Counted from the first letter of the stretch, positions 1 through 14,350 are shown. The stretch: DNA of 64,000 bases from Anoplopoma fimbria (GCF_027596085.1 NC_072449.1:25545522-25609521); one strand, 5' to 3'. Notes: generated from the letters alone by a model not told the origin. Numbers and translations: made by a program.

Positions 1-3000
1 TATGTATGATGATCACTGTCCTTAGGTTCTATTTATATCTAATTCCATTTTCTTTATTAAATGTATTAAAATAACCCACTTGTTTATACATCCAGTTGAT
101 CACATAAACTGGAGTCCTCCATGCGTATCAGCGGACATTTTATCATAGTGCTCTGTACATCCGCTAATCATTCACAGTCATTGAAGTGGGATGCAGGGGA
201 GAGACGTTGGCCATAAAGAGCAGCCATTGTGCACACTGGACCCAGCTACTGTATCATTATGTTACTCTGCTGTGGTTGCTTTTTTAGAGGCTGAACTCAT
301 TATTTTTTCATGTTGTTGATCTTGGGACTTTACGGTCCCATGAGAATAGGGTCATGCTCTTCTCCATTAGTTCTGTTAAATGGCCTGCACCTTCTATTGT
401 TGCAACAATACAACACAAAATCAGGTAGTGCACAGATTATTAAGATGGAGGATACCGTTTTCTTTATACTGAAAGGGTAGCAGAGCATATCGTTAATATG
501 CAAATGTGACAAAATTATCAGGGGCCTTTTTCTTACACATCGATAATTCATTTTTTATTGCATTTCTTCACAGTGCTTGTTCTAAGAGTGGAACATTCAT
601 CGACCTGATGTCTGTTTTTGAGAGAAATCCACTACTTGACATGTTATTAAACATGACAGCTCAGGGCCCAGTAGTTGTAATGACTAATATTACTAGAGGA
701 GTATTAAAAAAACAATCATGAATGCATAACAAAAATCAAAATTCAGACGCCTTTTTAAGTCTATGCACGTAATTATATCTGATATCCCACCTCTTCTATT
801 TGCCTTAGTGTGATCACACTGCTCCTCATCTCAGGCGCTCACTATTAAAGCCAATAAATGCCATCTTCCACTGTGCTACTTTAACTGCTTGCACCTCAAC
901 TGTGAAGTCGGTATTATAAGTTTGGAAGGTCATATACCTCAAACATTGGATTTCAGGTTGAAAAAACATCAATTAAAACTTTGGTGCAATTAGGAGCAAA
1001 AGCAGAGGCTTTTGAAAATAGTCAGCTGTCTGAGGAAACTAATTTCAAATAGCTGTAATTATTCTCCTGGAATCTTCGTGCATTGCAAAAAAGTAAGCCG
1101 TTTAGTGTTTCCACACAACCAGATGGTCTTTCTCACAATACTGAGAAGCATTGAGACTGGAGTAAACAAGATGAATAGGCTCGGCCTGAATGCATCGACA
1201 AATCCAGCAAAGGGATCCTTTAGCTCGATGAAGACATTTTGTCTGTATTGCATAAAGCCTTAAAAAGGTAAAGCAACAATGTGCTTTTCAATCAGAATAA
1301 TAAACATAAAACCAAGCAATCTAAAAGAGAACATCAAGAGCACTTTTCATGCAGCTTGAACCTGCCATCCTGCAGGAGATGGATTTCTAATAAAAGTCTA
1401 ATAAAAGCTGAAATAGGATGAAGAGGTGCCTTGACATTTTAAATTTAAGTTATTCTTCACCAGGCTTGCATCACATAATGGGGAAAGGTTTTAACATTTA
1501 TCCTTTAGCCACCATAAAGACTGCTTATTAGCATTTTCATTTCTAAGTGAACATATTTAAATGCATATTATGGCTACAGTATATCCTGACATCTGTTTGA
1601 TGGTCACGTCTGAGAGGTCAGTTTAACTTTATATGCCTCATCCGGTTTACAGTAGCGGTTTAAGCCTCTGTCCTTCTTATTGTAAACCCTGAACCCTGCT
1701 GCATTGAATACTGTTGGATGCATTCCTTGCAAAATTGTGGCCTGTAAGCACCTTATCTGGATTGTGTTGTCTTTTGTCCAGAACATCCCGACTAACACCT
1801 GCACTGGAATAGTAACCAGTGTATGAGCCAAAAATCTGAACACTGCATGCATGTAAATAAGCTCAAACGAACCAGTTTCTGTTACCTTATATCAAGTAGC
1901 AATTAGAAAAAAATCCAAGCAGACAAGAGGCTTGAAAAGTTCCTGAAACCTGCAGTGTGCGCTTAGATCTTATCTAAAGAGAGAGAGACAGATATGATGG
2001 GCATGAAAAGAGTCTATATCTGACAGAGACTGGTTCCTCCTGAACTGCAGTTAGCCATTGCAGCGGCTTTCATCACTGATCCTCAAGAGGCCAATTTCCA
2101 TCTGCTTCGAATATTTATGTTACCTAAAAGGAATCTGATTGCTTATGCGCCTCCTCAATCAGAGAAGGGTTTGTATATCAGTGTCATGGGCTTACTGGGA
2201 TGTAAACATGTCATCATTGTTGCCGCGGTTTGTACCACAGGTGGATGGCTGAGCCAAATGACAAACTGTTACTGTGATGCGACAGCTCTCTGGCATTATA
2301 AGGCTGCATGCTAATGCTCCTGATGGGGAGGGCCAGAGCGCTTCCAAGGTGACTGTGTGATGTCAAATTAAAATGCAATTTGTTGCAGAAAACAGAGTTG
2401 CATCAACAAGCTAATCATTTATATGTTTGTTTCTCGGCCGGGACACTGATGGGCAGGCCAGCTGAATAAACATTTATTCATTCATTGGTAGTTACCCTTC
2501 CTCAGTGAGTGCCTTAAGCTCAGTTCAGACAGACTAACACATAATATAAACTTGGAGAATGGAATTGCAGGTTTTGTCCATCAAGATGTTCGATATTCAA
2601 TGCAGCGTCTCCGTGCCTTAGATAAAAAAACTAAGCAAATAAAATTTAAAAATAACAAAACACCGGGTCTACCTTTGGTCTCCCCTAAAATGGCTTCATG
2701 TTTGTTACTCAGACAGTAATGCTGTAATGCTGAGCTTTAAAGTTAAGAGCTATTTTTCAGTTTTTCTGCAGCCATGTAAAGCTTCTTCATTGCAGCCTCC
2801 TTCTGCAGGATTTGTCACATGCAATTCTATTTAATGCGCAAGACAAGTGTCATCACCCGTCAGTTATACCACAAAATGAACAGAGTATGTGTCAGTAACT
2901 GTCAATTACTCTGACTACCACTCGACAGGTTGGAGAATCATAAAATGATTGTGGTGTTGATGAGCAAGCAAAGCACCTCTGCCTCTGAGAGCATCTAAAG

Positions 3001-5989
3001 CCTCCAAAGCTTCAAAAGCCTATGTTCACACAGACAACAATACATCACTATTTGTTTAATTTCATAATGCATTTTCAGACTTGGCTCACATTGTTACCTG
3101 CCACCTGTGCTGTGTTTGTGCAAAGATCGGTGGGTCTACTGCACAAGCTCTTCTCCCGCGATCCCTGTGCAGACTCTCTAAGAGACTGTTTATCATATTT
3201 GTTTAATTCCGACAGTCAGTTGGTCAATTTAGATAATGCTAATCTTCTCACCTCACATCCTTTTACAGCAGAGCAGGCTTTATCACAAGTTACACTTTGA
3301 GACTATGTTTGCCAAGTTCCAAGATAATTCACTGAATACTTAAAAAAAAATTACTGAGAAAATCCGACACTTACAAATCTCCTACCTAATCACCTCTCAC
3401 CAGCAACCCATGAGAAAGTAAAAACAAACACAAAATATAATGAAGCAGGCTGAGCACAAAACCCAAAATAATTAGCCAATTAAAGGTGTGAAACAACAAA
3501 GGAGAAGCAGCGTGTGCAAAGTCTCAAGGTCAAACACATTTAAATGCAAATTCAAATAACCGATGAGCGAGGAGGACATGTTGTTTAACGACCACATACA
3601 AATCAAACCATCTGCCTCCGTACAGCCAAAGTAGCTGAATAGTTTACAGGAATGTACTTACATTGTGTAGTAAATTAGCAAATTGCCTAAATAAGCTTAC
3701 AGTGCAATTACAAAACATAAATAAGTTATATTCAAGTACAAGGGACAACAGAAGCTAGTTGAATAATGATAAGGGCAATTTAGAGTCTGCAAAAGAAGCC
3801 TGGGAAGAGATGCAAACTTACTTATTTTGTTGCATCCCACATGTTTTTTGATTGATAGCACGCGCCACCACATAGCAGTTATTGATAAGTGATTTTCCAG
3901 GCCAGGCACCACACAGTAGCAGGCAGGATAAGACCAAGTGAAGGAAAACCATATTTGAAATGCCGAGGGTGTAGAAACACGGATAACAGAATCGATACAA
4001 CTAAAACCAATTTCAGCAATTTCTTTGTGTCAAAATTGTTAAAGGGTTTTTGAGACAGACCTGTCAAATTTGTATAGGACATATTCCTTTGTCAGGCATC
4101 CCTGGACAACTTTACAGAAGTTTTATTGAATTACCCCTTCATTTGGAGTAATCATCACAAAATCAGTCTTGAGTTCTGAAAAAAAAAAACTGATGAACTA
4201 AATACTATCATTCTTGCAACTTAAGTCTGATATAAACAACTTTTACCTTCGCTCAAAGTAAACTTGATCCTTGATTATGTGTTTTCGCTTGAGTGTATCA
4301 CTCATTATTTTCTGCCTCCTCCGTGAAGAACTACGAAATTAATTTCAGTGGACGCAACCCCCACACACACTCATATGTGTACACACACAGACACACAGAC
4401 ACACACTGTCTGCACTCAAGTGTGAATTCCTCAGATTTAATTAGAAGCTAATTTTGAGTCATTATACAACTGCAAACAATATGGAAATGAGCTCATAGGT
4501 TCCTGACAGTTCAGTTGACTTTGACCAGGGAGAGGCATGACGAACTGAAGAAAAAAATATCTTGTTTATTAGCGTCTCTGATAGCTGAACAGGGGCATGA
4601 TAAGTGAAGAGAGGGGGCTTCACTGTGCATACTTGACTCTGAAGAGTCATCGTCAACTCTTCTGCATTCAGAATGACAATGGATTATTTGCTCCAGCAGC
4701 TGTTTACAGTCATATGCATCACACATTGATCTTCAGAAGCTCTGTTATTATTAAAATGATTTGTCTACTACACCCATGTATCCACTGAAGTATAACCGAA
4801 AGTGCAATATGCAATATTCAAATAAGTTTGTGGTTATTTTGCAGCTCCCTGCTGGTGAGGGACTACTCTATTGGAAATTGTTGAAACTCCCAATCCACAC
4901 TTCTGTTTAATATTAAAACAATGTGAAAAAGTTTGCTTAAAATGTTCACACTAGCTGAAACTCCACAGCCAGAGACTCTGTCTTTCACACTTCTTTTTTA
5001 GAATCACAAACATGTCAGTGCAAATTCTTTATTTTGATTTTTTTACTCCATGGCACACAACTTCAAAATACCTCAACGACCCACGGTGCTGGATGGGTAA
5101 TGTAATCTCTGCTGAAGCTTATTTCCTTTTGCTTGACATGTATCCTGCCTCAGCCTGTACCTTTACGGTATCCACCAAGTGTACCCAATACAGAGCAAGC
5201 ACACAAGATATCAACAACATATCTATATTATGTGTCTCATTAGTTATTCTGAACCCTGACCCCCTCTTCATTTTCACTTAAATGTATTATTATTTTTATT
5301 TCATAAATGTAAAAACTGAGGAGTATCCAGGTTTTCTGATGTAAAATATGTCAAAAATATGAACCCCTTACATCTGCTACAACAACCACATGGGGTCATG
5401 GCACATTATCTAGAAAACCTCCTGTTCTGGCCTTATTTGGGCATTTTAAGATGGATTTCACTACACTCAGCTGAAGGTCAACCAGAAATTATGAATATTG
5501 TACTGAACTTAATAAATGAGAAACCCTGTTCTCGTGTTTATTCTCCTCCCATTAGATACATACAGACTTTCTTTTTAATGCAATGCTGTCAGTCATCATC
5601 AACATAAAAGTTAACTTATTTTGATTACATTATGATATGTATAATGCACAGAAAGCTTTAGAAATAACACCATTTACATTAAATCAAAATGCTAATGAGA
5701 CCTAATTGCACAGCAGTGTACTTTTAAGCATAACTATGTCTAGAAAGCTCTCATGAGTTTCCAGCACAGACTAACAGTACTTCATACACAATGATTATTT
5801 GCATCAGATATCACTTTTTTTTATAAAATGTAAAAATAATTCTCACATGTCACTATCCAGTCTGATACAATAAGCCCGACACTGAACAGTGTATTTAACA
5901 AAAACCTTAGAATCTTTACATTGACGGGAATACTTTTAGGCTATTTATTCATTACTTTCATTTTTAAGTAATTTGGAATGATGTTAATC
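1..5989. other. No gene recognised
   Basis: AT-rich single-copy-looking sequence. Short imperfect CA-rich stretch at 4350-4410. Open frames of 60-92 codons on both strands resemble no family and lack splice or coding context. Confidence 0.6.
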
Positions 5990-6135
5990 AACAGAGCAGA
6001 CATTTGATAACAGGATTTAAAATGTTACTCCCACTCTAGTCTCGTATAGCCAGACATATCTCCACACTTTACTAAAGAAAGGTCTGGCCCCACACAGTAT
6101 AGTTCTGTGTATCCTCCATAATGACATAAAGGTGG
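5990..6135. repeat. Possible dispersed-repeat fragment
   Basis: The stretch with AGCCAGACATATCTCCACA and AAGGTCTGGCCCCACACAGTAT reads like a diverged copy of a common teleost dispersed repeat with AGCCAGAC and GGTCTGGC arms. I cannot name the family. Confidence 0.3.
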
Positions 6136-8345
6136 TGACCATTTCACTGTAGAGTGAGTTAAATTACAATGTTGTGCATCATAGTAAATGTGATATTAGG
6201 GAGGATGAGCATGCCATCTTAGACAATTGCTAAATTATATCTTATTCCCAAATTCTGGCTTTGAATAACAAAACCTAGGTGTTTTCTAAAATACATTTTA
6301 TATAAATATTTTAAACCCTCTTTTGTAGACTGCAATGGAGGTTTGTTATGTTTGGAAAACTGAGCGATTCATCTCAAGGTCATTAACATTGTAAACTCTT
6401 TTTATGTGACATTATTTTGTGATTTTTCACATAGTCTAGACAGGTTTGATATGAAAAGAAACAACCCCCGTACCATTAAAGATACTGATGACCTTCTTTG
6501 TAATATAAAAGCCTAAACTGCAGGAGAATATTGACAGAGAAATAATATTCTCATACGAAAAGCCTAAACTACTTTACACCTAAGAGCTAAGTCTGCCCCT
6601 GTATGTCTGGAGTTCAGTTTGTCTCAAAGACACATAATTGTTGGTAGAAATAATACTTACTTACCTGTTTGTTCAAGAATCTGTCCTTCGCTCGAGCATG
6701 GAAGGCACTTTGCTCAAGCAACCTTCAGCCCTTCTCTGTGCAAACTCCACAGCTCACAGCCAATGCTGCATAATGGAGACAAACTCAGAGCTGAGGAAAT
6801 AAAAGGAGCTATTTGTCTGACTTCGAAGCTTACAACCTTGCAAGGATAAGTGTGTTTAGATGAGTGCTGAACTTGTTGAATGAGTACAAAGAGTAGTTAG
6901 TGGGTTCTCAAGTTCTCTGAATTGTTCTTAAATGTTAATGTATGAATCCCACATTCAACTGGCAGGTCTGCTTTATCAGACCTGCAGATCCCATGTTCCC
7001 TACAGCAGCTGCAACGTTCCTAATTGCCGAAAATGTCACATTTTTCTGGATAATCATCTTTTATAATAAGAGCCACAACGCCCAAACTGGCAAATAATGA
7101 TTATCTTCTTGAATTTAAGTGATTCTTACAAAGCACTGTGCAGGAGAATGCACACACAACATATTGCTGTAATGACTGAGTGTGGGAGATTAAATTGAAT
7201 TGATAATCCCTCCTCTTGCCTCCTCTGACACTTCCTTTTATCTGAGTGAGTGTGCTTCTCTGCCGAGTTCTTCACCACATGGGGATTATTTGCAAATTTT
7301 GTTGGTTATCTTGTTTAGCAAATTTAATGAGCTGACAGGGCATGCAGAGGTGAGCAATCATAGATACATATGTTGTGAACTGTGAATATACTGTACAGCC
7401 AGGTCTCAAGTGATTTGAATATCTGCAAGTAAAAAACCTTTCAGGGTCAACTCATTCATATGATGAAAATGATTGTATTTATTTCATTTTGATCCAGCTA
7501 TCGCTAACGATATCCAACCATGCTGATGGTTTTTAGCTTTATGTGCAGAAGTTTTGAGATACCCGTCTGTGGAAATAAAAACTTCTGCTGCCACTCCAAA
7601 GTGGATGTGAAAGTAATTTTGTTTTTGCCTCAAAAAAATGTTCCTTTCCAAAAATAAAATCCTGAATACTCTAAAGACTGAATACCATTAACATAGGGAC
7701 TATTTGTTTATAAAGAAATTCCAGTGAAATCACTTCTTGGCGAGGTTTGGGGATTATCCAAAGTAACCGGGATACTCTTTCTGGAAAAACACATGCTGTT
7801 GACTTTTTCAGAGCTTTCAGCTTTGAGCTTCATTCATGTCCACTGTATTGAGTTAGCATCAGGAATCTGAAAGATGCATAACTCGAAACCTCGGGACTAT
7901 AAGCCGACCCCAGCACCAAAATAAATGTATATATTTATATAATTACGTTGAAATGACCCTTACAATTTTATTGAATGACTTGGCCTGATAGTAACACCCT
8001 GGAAAGAGGGTCAGAAAACTAATCTGATGGCATTAGACCATAAACCAAGGCAGAACTAATGAAAACCCCTCCATCAGACTTGATATATACTCTCTTTTAA
8101 TCATTTCTGTTAATCATGAGCACCAAATAAAATTTAGAGAGTACACCATAGATCAGACCAAGCATTTCAAAAGGGTCTCAAGGTAAATAAATGCTCAACA
8201 ACATTGCTTACACTTTTTGCAATGATAAAAGTAATCACATACTTAACTTAACATAACTTTAAAAAATTGTGATTCTCTAGTATCCATAATGTACTTTGTA
8301 AATTATCATAATGAGAAAGAAAATAACAAAAAATCCATTCAACAA
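6136..8345. other. No gene recognised
   Basis: AT-rich non-coding sequence. The open frames at 6619-6849 and 7200-7385 match nothing I know and are probably chance. Confidence 0.6.
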
Positions 8346-8690
8346 ACACCTTTAGGTTAGGCCTAAATAGTACAGGCAGAAAACAATGGAGACTTACAAG
8401 CAGAAGGTCATTGGTTCAAATCCATGTATCATTTGAGAAAATCTGTTAATAATTACCCTAAAGCTGCCCTTAAGCAAGGCACGTAACCTTCAGCTGCTTC
8501 AGAGAAGCTGCTCAGTGATAAGTAGTAAAAGACTGCAGTTGTACTGGGCAGCTCCCAGGTGTGGTTGTGTTTTGAACCTGAGGCATGGAGCGACTGGAGG
8601 TGAGCATGTGTGGCCAGCAATCCTTGCCTGAATACATTTAAATGAGGAAAAACTGGCCTGCCTGCAGCCTGAGCCACCACATCAGCACTA
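8346..8690 (+). repeat. Degenerate tRNA-derived SINE
   Basis: A tRNA-like head with the phrase ACTTACAAGCAGAAGGTCATT is followed by an intact B box, GGTTCAAATCC, at 8413-8423. The body has AAGCAAGGCACGTAACC and CAGCTGCTTCAGAGAAGCTGCTCAGTG-type text and CAGCTCCCAGGTGTGG, which match a SINE type common in teleosts. The A box is eroded. Boundaries are approximate, and no target duplication was found. Confidence 0.55.
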
Positions 8691-9725
8691 CTGTACCTAA
8701 GCTAATAGGCAGTTTAAAGAAGCAAGATGGCTGATGTCAGCAAGACTGCAAATGGTCAGACGGATACTCTCTCACTAGCTCAATGTATATGCTTCTCAAA
8801 GGAAGATTCTGTCTCCAAAAGTATCTTCACACAACTACCCGCAGCACTGGCTGCCTTTATTGTTCTCAAGACATCAACAGTCAAAAGTAACATCCATAAC
8901 ATGCACACATGAACACATTTCTGTTTTACAGCTATCTCTGCTGATTGATCTAACACAGAGGTGAATCTTCATACTTCATACAATCAGAGTCAGGTAGGCC
9001 TCACAAGGAATAATCCTTAGGGATGCAAGGTATATCTAGAGGCAGGAACAGGGATATGTCTGGGATCATTATTAAGACAAAAACTGCACGTACTGTAACG
9101 TTAAAGAACAAACTTCACAGGGCAAGAATCAAAGCAAAATCACAGCTCGTGGAGCAATACTGCACCATTCTTCATTTGTCATAAGGGGAAAAAAAGTTTG
9201 TTTCAATGTTTAAAGAGTTACATCAGAAACAATTCAACATGAAATTTCTTTATATTTTTTTTCAAATGGCTGTTTTGAGCCAGAAAATTTTACTAATTTA
9301 TCATGAATGGAGAATAAAATATATTTTGTTGGAATTGAGATAACATTGCATAGCGTTAAAAAAATACTGCCATTTCTTGCTTTAACTTGCATCAATTCGA
9401 TTTTTGCCATGATTACCAAATGTTATTAATTTTCAAAAGCATTAAAAAGCAAAATTTCTTCCAACACTGTATTGTTTGTTCAAAGACCACTTACATTGTG
9501 TATGACCATGATGATCAATTTAAAGCCTGTGCTGTTTGTTCTATTTTGAGCAGTGTGAGTCACTGCAGTTCCCCCAGACACTAAAGTCACACCTAAAGCA
9601 GGCGTTATTTCCTCCTGATGTCTTATCACTTTTACTTCCTACAGCACATCCACAACTACAGCACATACTGTACACAGTAGTTTAATTATACAATCATCAC
9701 TTTACGTTCACAGCTAAGCCTTAGG
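8691..9725. other. No gene recognised
   Basis: AT-rich sequence with short unrelated open frames on both strands (for example 8727-8912, 9234-9419, 9387-9584). Nothing coding-like. Confidence 0.6.
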
Positions 9726-9730
9726 TGAAA

Positions 9731-9789
9731 ATCAGCAGGTAAGCACTTATTACCTGCTGATCAGTAGGTCTTAACATCACTTAAGACCT
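9731..9789. repeat. Two adjacent perfect hairpins
   Basis: First: arms ATCAGCAGGTAA (9731-9742) and TTACCTGCTGAT (9750-9761), loop of 7. Second: arms AGGTCTTAA (9766-9774) and TTAAGACCT (9781-9789), loop of 6. Both arms carry AGGT/ACCT cores. Function unknown; could be a cis-element cluster or a small mobile-element remnant. Confidence 0.7.
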
Positions 9790-11474
9790 GCAGTAGGAAA
9801 CTTCGCACTGTGGTAGCCCCAGGTGGCAGCAGGAGATAGCCATTTCAATTTTTGAAAGTTTGTGGGTCTTCATTACCCGTTACCTAACATGACGTCAGTA
9901 AACTGCATATTACTGTGACCTTCCTGTTAGTGGCTGTCGGAGTGGAGATGGTGAAAGAGGAATATTCTAGCTGCACTGTCCACAGCTCCTTCTCAACAAG
10001 ATTCTCCAAGCTGCTGTCTTGAGGAAGATTCAAAGTGATCTCTTAGTTTAAGCTAACAGGTCAAATCTAGGGGATCTAAATTCAGGCGTTTCTATTTGTA
10101 TCAAATGTTAACAGCACAATGGTGTGATCCATATTTCACTCACTTGAAAAATAATATTTAGTTATTTAGTTAATATTTATTTATTTCTGTATTGAAATGT
10201 TATTTTTTATTTTGCATTCAATTTGTCTGTGTGTCCTACCTTCCAACTCTCAAAACAGAGGACAACAGAGACCCAGGTCCAACATTTACTTGTATCAATT
10301 GTACATGGCTGCCATGGGCACTAATACAACTTAAATGGTAACTTTAGTGTATATGTTTAACTGTGAATAAAATTACACAGCGCATTAGAATTGTCAAATT
10401 CTATAATCTTAGCAAATTATTAAAGTGTATGTCTTCCTATAGCACAACACATTTTATTTGGGGTTTCTTGACCAGACTTGTGTTTTTGAGAAAGAAAGTT
10501 TAGATGGTTATCTAAGGTGCCCACAACAACTGCCATGCACGGTTCAACTTCATTTCCTGACTAGCAGCGAGATCCAATGTAAGCAATATGGTTCACAGTG
10601 AGCTTGTTTTATCTCGGCTGCAGGCTGCCATTCCTCTGTCAGGCGCTTGTAATTGCATTGAGTGTCAGAGGGGATGGGATGTGTCCTCACAGTAGATGTG
10701 TATAGACAGATGGACTGAGGATCTGCATTGACCTCCTGATGGTGACAGGCAATGATACCTCACACTATGTTGGCCTGACAACAAAGGAGCCTTCCACAGT
10801 GCAATAATCTGACATTGTGCCCAACAAGCTGTTACTGAGCCGCTCAGATAGCAACAAGCTTAGAGCATGACATACAGGACTGAAACATTAAAGTACAGAC
10901 CTCCTGGCATAACAGAAAGTTGACAAACAATAAGACAGCATGACACAACTCTCGCCTCTCAGGATAACTCTACTAAAGCCTTGGTTATTTTGGGATTGTC
11001 TTTCACCTTGTGAGTCTGACCATATTAACATGCAAGGTGTGCCAAGGTCTTAGTACGCAACCTTAAAGGTATGGCAGTTAGTCAATGCAAAATACTGAAT
11101 AATTTATGGGAGGACAAATAAATTCCAGGCAACAACACAACACCGGACTCTGGGGCCGATTGGTTATTAACGTGAAGTTGGTCAGGAAACTTTGGGGCTG
11201 TTAAAAAGGGCAATAGCTGAATATCTTACTTGAGGAATTAGTATGGGTCTTGCCAGTGCATGCAGAGGCCAAATCAATGTGGGGCAGGCAATGAATTTAA
11301 GCAGCAGTGGGAAGTAAATATTATGAATGTCAGGATGCAATTTGATAAGGCGCTTATGTTATTTGCCTAATAATCTATCACAAGTAAGGGTTGCTGTACT
11401 GCCTTGACAGACATTACATCTGACATTTCTCCAAAAGTCCAGACCCTATAAACTTTGCACATCAACACTATTTA
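9790..11474. other. No gene recognised
   Basis: Mixed-composition non-coding sequence, somewhat less AT-rich at 10540-10900. No exon, repeat family or RNA gene recognised. Confidence 0.55.
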
Positions 11475-11709
11475 AAGGTGCTAAATTTGAAAATCAAAGC
11501 ATATCTAGTGACTCCCTACAGCTCTCAACATGGCTCACAGCTAACAGTGCTAGTAGCGCTAATAGAGGCAACAGTGCAGACAGAGCTTACACGTATATCT
11601 GATTTGGAGCCAGAGGGTGGGCACTACACCTCCGCAATTACGCCATCGGTTGGCCGCCATGAGCTAGCCAGTGGGGCATGCTCACATGCACTTATATGCA
11701 CTAAAAGCG

Positions 11710-11710
<1 letters not shown>
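11475..11710 (+). repeat. Probable teleost dispersed repeat ending in a CA tract
   Basis: AAAGGTGCTAAATTTG at the left, then AGCTAACAGTGCTAGTAGCGCTAATAG-type text and a CpG-bearing stretch with TTGGCCGCCATGAGC, are typical of an unnamed repeat seen often in spiny-rayed fishes. The open frame across it (11478-11789) ends in a CA-encoded Thr-His tail and is not a gene. Confidence 0.45.
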
Positions 11711-11768
<58 letters not shown>

Positions 11769-11774
11769 ACACAC
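11711..11774. repeat. (AC)n microsatellite
   Basis: About 26 uninterrupted AC units to 11762, then one AT interruption and five more units. Confidence 0.97.
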
Positions 11775-12207
11775 CGTACCTATACATAGGAAATAGTTGT
11801 TTGTTGCTATTATTAATATTCTGAATGTTATACAAAGAACCTTTAACCTCTCTTCCATGCATTTGTGTGGTGATGATCAGGCAGTTAATTTCTCAAATGC
11901 ATTGTCAGAATATTTTAAGTGTGCTTGGTGTTGAAATGACAGAAAGCTGACACATACTGGGACCATGTAACACAGGAAGCTTTTATATTAACTGTATCAT
12001 GTTACTGTCTTGTACTGAGGGTTATTATCACAATTTCTTAACCAATAATTATGCTTTTGTGTATTCAGTCAGGCCCGCTGGAATAAGCATCAGAAATGAT
12101 TTACAATTTCCATGAGGTTTGACCTTAAAAGAAACAGTCCATAGCAGTATTACAGGATTGTGGCAACTGCATGTGCTCAATGTTGATCCGAAAGTACCGG
12201 TGGTCAT

Positions 12208-12208
<1 letters not shown>

Positions 12209-12284
<76 letters not shown>
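12209..12284. repeat. (TAA)n microsatellite
   Basis: About 25 TAA units without interruption. It creates artefactual poly-Asn and poly-Leu frames. Confidence 0.97.
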
Positions 12285-12285
<1 letters not shown>

Positions 12286-13254
12286 GCAAGGCAATAATAA
12301 TATTTATAATAATAATCCTTATTATTAAAACTCTGAAGATTTCACCTTCAGTAACAGCTCCTGCATACAGTAGCAACTCGTGTTTTACTTGAAGAACGAT
12401 TAACAGATTTCCTTACCATCTGCTACATTATGGCTTGGACATTAATACCCACTGTGAAAACACTGAACCACCAAATCAAAAAGCCTTTCACTCATAGCTA
12501 TGACAATTACACTTAGACATCGTCAATTCTTCCATGCTTTAAATTAACGGAGATGAATTTGAAATAGTTTGGTAGTTCTACTTCAAATAACAGCACATCT
12601 GGTATTTAATATCTAGGTTTCATATTAACACTGCCAATTTCATCCTATAAGAATCTGTGCTACGCAGACATACAGAAAAAAAAATCTCAATTCAAATAAC
12701 TGGTGAAGCAGAAAATGTTCCCTCTGTGATAAGCTCTTTGGAATACGTGAGTGACAGATATCCGCAGCATGGGCCTTCCCTGCAGGCGTCTGCACACACA
12801 CACCCCCACCACTACATCACTACTCAGACAACTGGAACACAGGACAGCGGTTATCCAATACCGAAGACACCAGTGCTCCACAATCATTACCTCCTGCTAC
12901 AATGGCTGCAATGGTAAAAATGGAAAATAAGTCACACTATGAAATAATAAATAATTCCAGTGTTAAATTAATAAGATGTGCCTCACTGTCTGGAAGTGAC
13001 ATGGGATCATTCGTCTATGTGTAACAACAGGCCTGACTTAAACATTGCTTTCCTAACTTTGTAAAACTAAATCTAACAAATAAATACATAGATATAAATA
13101 TATGGTATTGTTATTATTAAAATAATAAATTGTATAACAGCAACTTCAAAATAAACTGGAATTACAGTTCAAAACTTAACCTTTTTAATGCAGCAACAAA
13201 TGTTACAAAACTTAAAACAGGAATTTAAATTCCAGTAAATGAGGTAGTAATTGA
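12285..13254. other. No gene recognised
   Basis: AT-rich non-coding sequence with a CpG-poor stretch at 12730-12900. Open frames 12657-12917 (+) and 12687-12887 (-) overlap on opposite strands and resemble nothing. Confidence 0.55.
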
Positions 13255-13350
13255 ATTGATCTGCCCCATTGTCGCTGATACCTAATTTAGCTATTTGAGT
13301 CAGTATCGGCCCAACATCCAATATCAGTGCTTCCCTATCTGTGATAACAG
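13255..13350 (-). mobile_element. hAT-like non-autonomous element fragment
   Basis: On the minus strand the text runs through GGGCCGATACTGACTC, AAATAGCTAAATTAGG and TATCAGCGACAATGG. This GCCGATACTGACTC...TATCGGCGA pattern is the body of a common fish hAT-type element whose ends read like GATGCACCGATATCGG. Related text is at 43889-44115. No terminal repeats or target duplication are intact. Confidence 0.55.
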
Positions 13351-14094
13351 GCTTGTTCTGGTTCCTGACCTTGTTATTATCTGGTTTCATCTGAAGAGTA
13401 TCTGATTCTACGTAAGTCTCAACAGATGTGGAATGTGTTCAGTGTGGGTTTTTCAAAAGCATAAATTCTGATTTATGTGTGGAATCACATTCCTAAAACA
13501 GATGTAGAGGGTCTAAGATATTGAAGAAAAAGAGGTTGATTGTGCCGATAGAGCTGAATAGTTCTGATAGTAGAAGTAGAGTTTAGCCTCTGCATGCATT
13601 CATAAAAAGATGGCAAGCAGAATTAATGACATTAATTAAGACACTGACATTTTCAACCACTGAGAAGCCTATTGTTTAAAAACAACAGCAGACATTGTCA
13701 GAGCAGCCTTCCTCTACTTTTCATTTGGCTCCTGCTGATCTTGTCTGCTGTTAAGTCTAGATATGATTTGTAGATCTTTTTTTAAAAAAAAAAATAGAAT
13801 TAACAGGCCACACACTGATAAAGAGAGAAACTATTCCAGTGCAATATTTCTAAGAACACTAAGAATGACTTCTCTTCACTGCACCACTGTACTTCATCAA
13901 AAAGTCACAATCCAGGTTCATGCAAAAACAAAGATGGCAGAGTGTGCTTTGAAAGAACTGGCATAGGCCTAAATGTCATTAAAATTAAAACAAAAATGAC
14001 TAAATGCATTTAGTCAAAAGTCTTACATAAGCTGAACTTTTTAACTCTAAACTTTGGAAGCTTTCAGTAATTGTTAAAGGACAAAAAGAAACAC
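13351..14094. other. No gene recognised
   Basis: AT-rich; contains poly(A) runs near 13780-13796. Nothing coding-like. Confidence 0.55.
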
Positions 14095-14350
14095 CAAGGT
14101 CCACAGATGCCATACTGAGCCTAGAGCGCCAGCAACCATGGCTGAATGTTGAAATTAATGTGGAAGTGCCTTAAGATGCAGCTCCCTGATGGCTGCTAGA
14201 TGCTGGCTCTGAATAAAACTGTTTTGAAGTGAATGGGAAAACCTCCAACTTCTCTCTAGAAATACAAAGTCAACTGTTTTTTGCAGCAGAAGTTAGGCTC
14301 TGAATAGCTAATGCCACTTTTTATAATGTGTCTCATTTTCCTATCAGAAG
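14095..14350 (+). repeat. Teleost dispersed repeat fragment
   Basis: The series CCATGGCTGAATGTTGA, TGGAAGTGCCTTAAGATGCAG, CTGCTAGATGCTGGCTC and GTGAATGGGAAAACCTCC is one I recognise as a widespread, unnamed teleost interspersed repeat. Diverged, ends not defined. Confidence 0.5.

Noticed and set aside
12125..12392. Poly-Leu and poly-Asn frames
   Set aside because: Translations of the (TAA)n tract.
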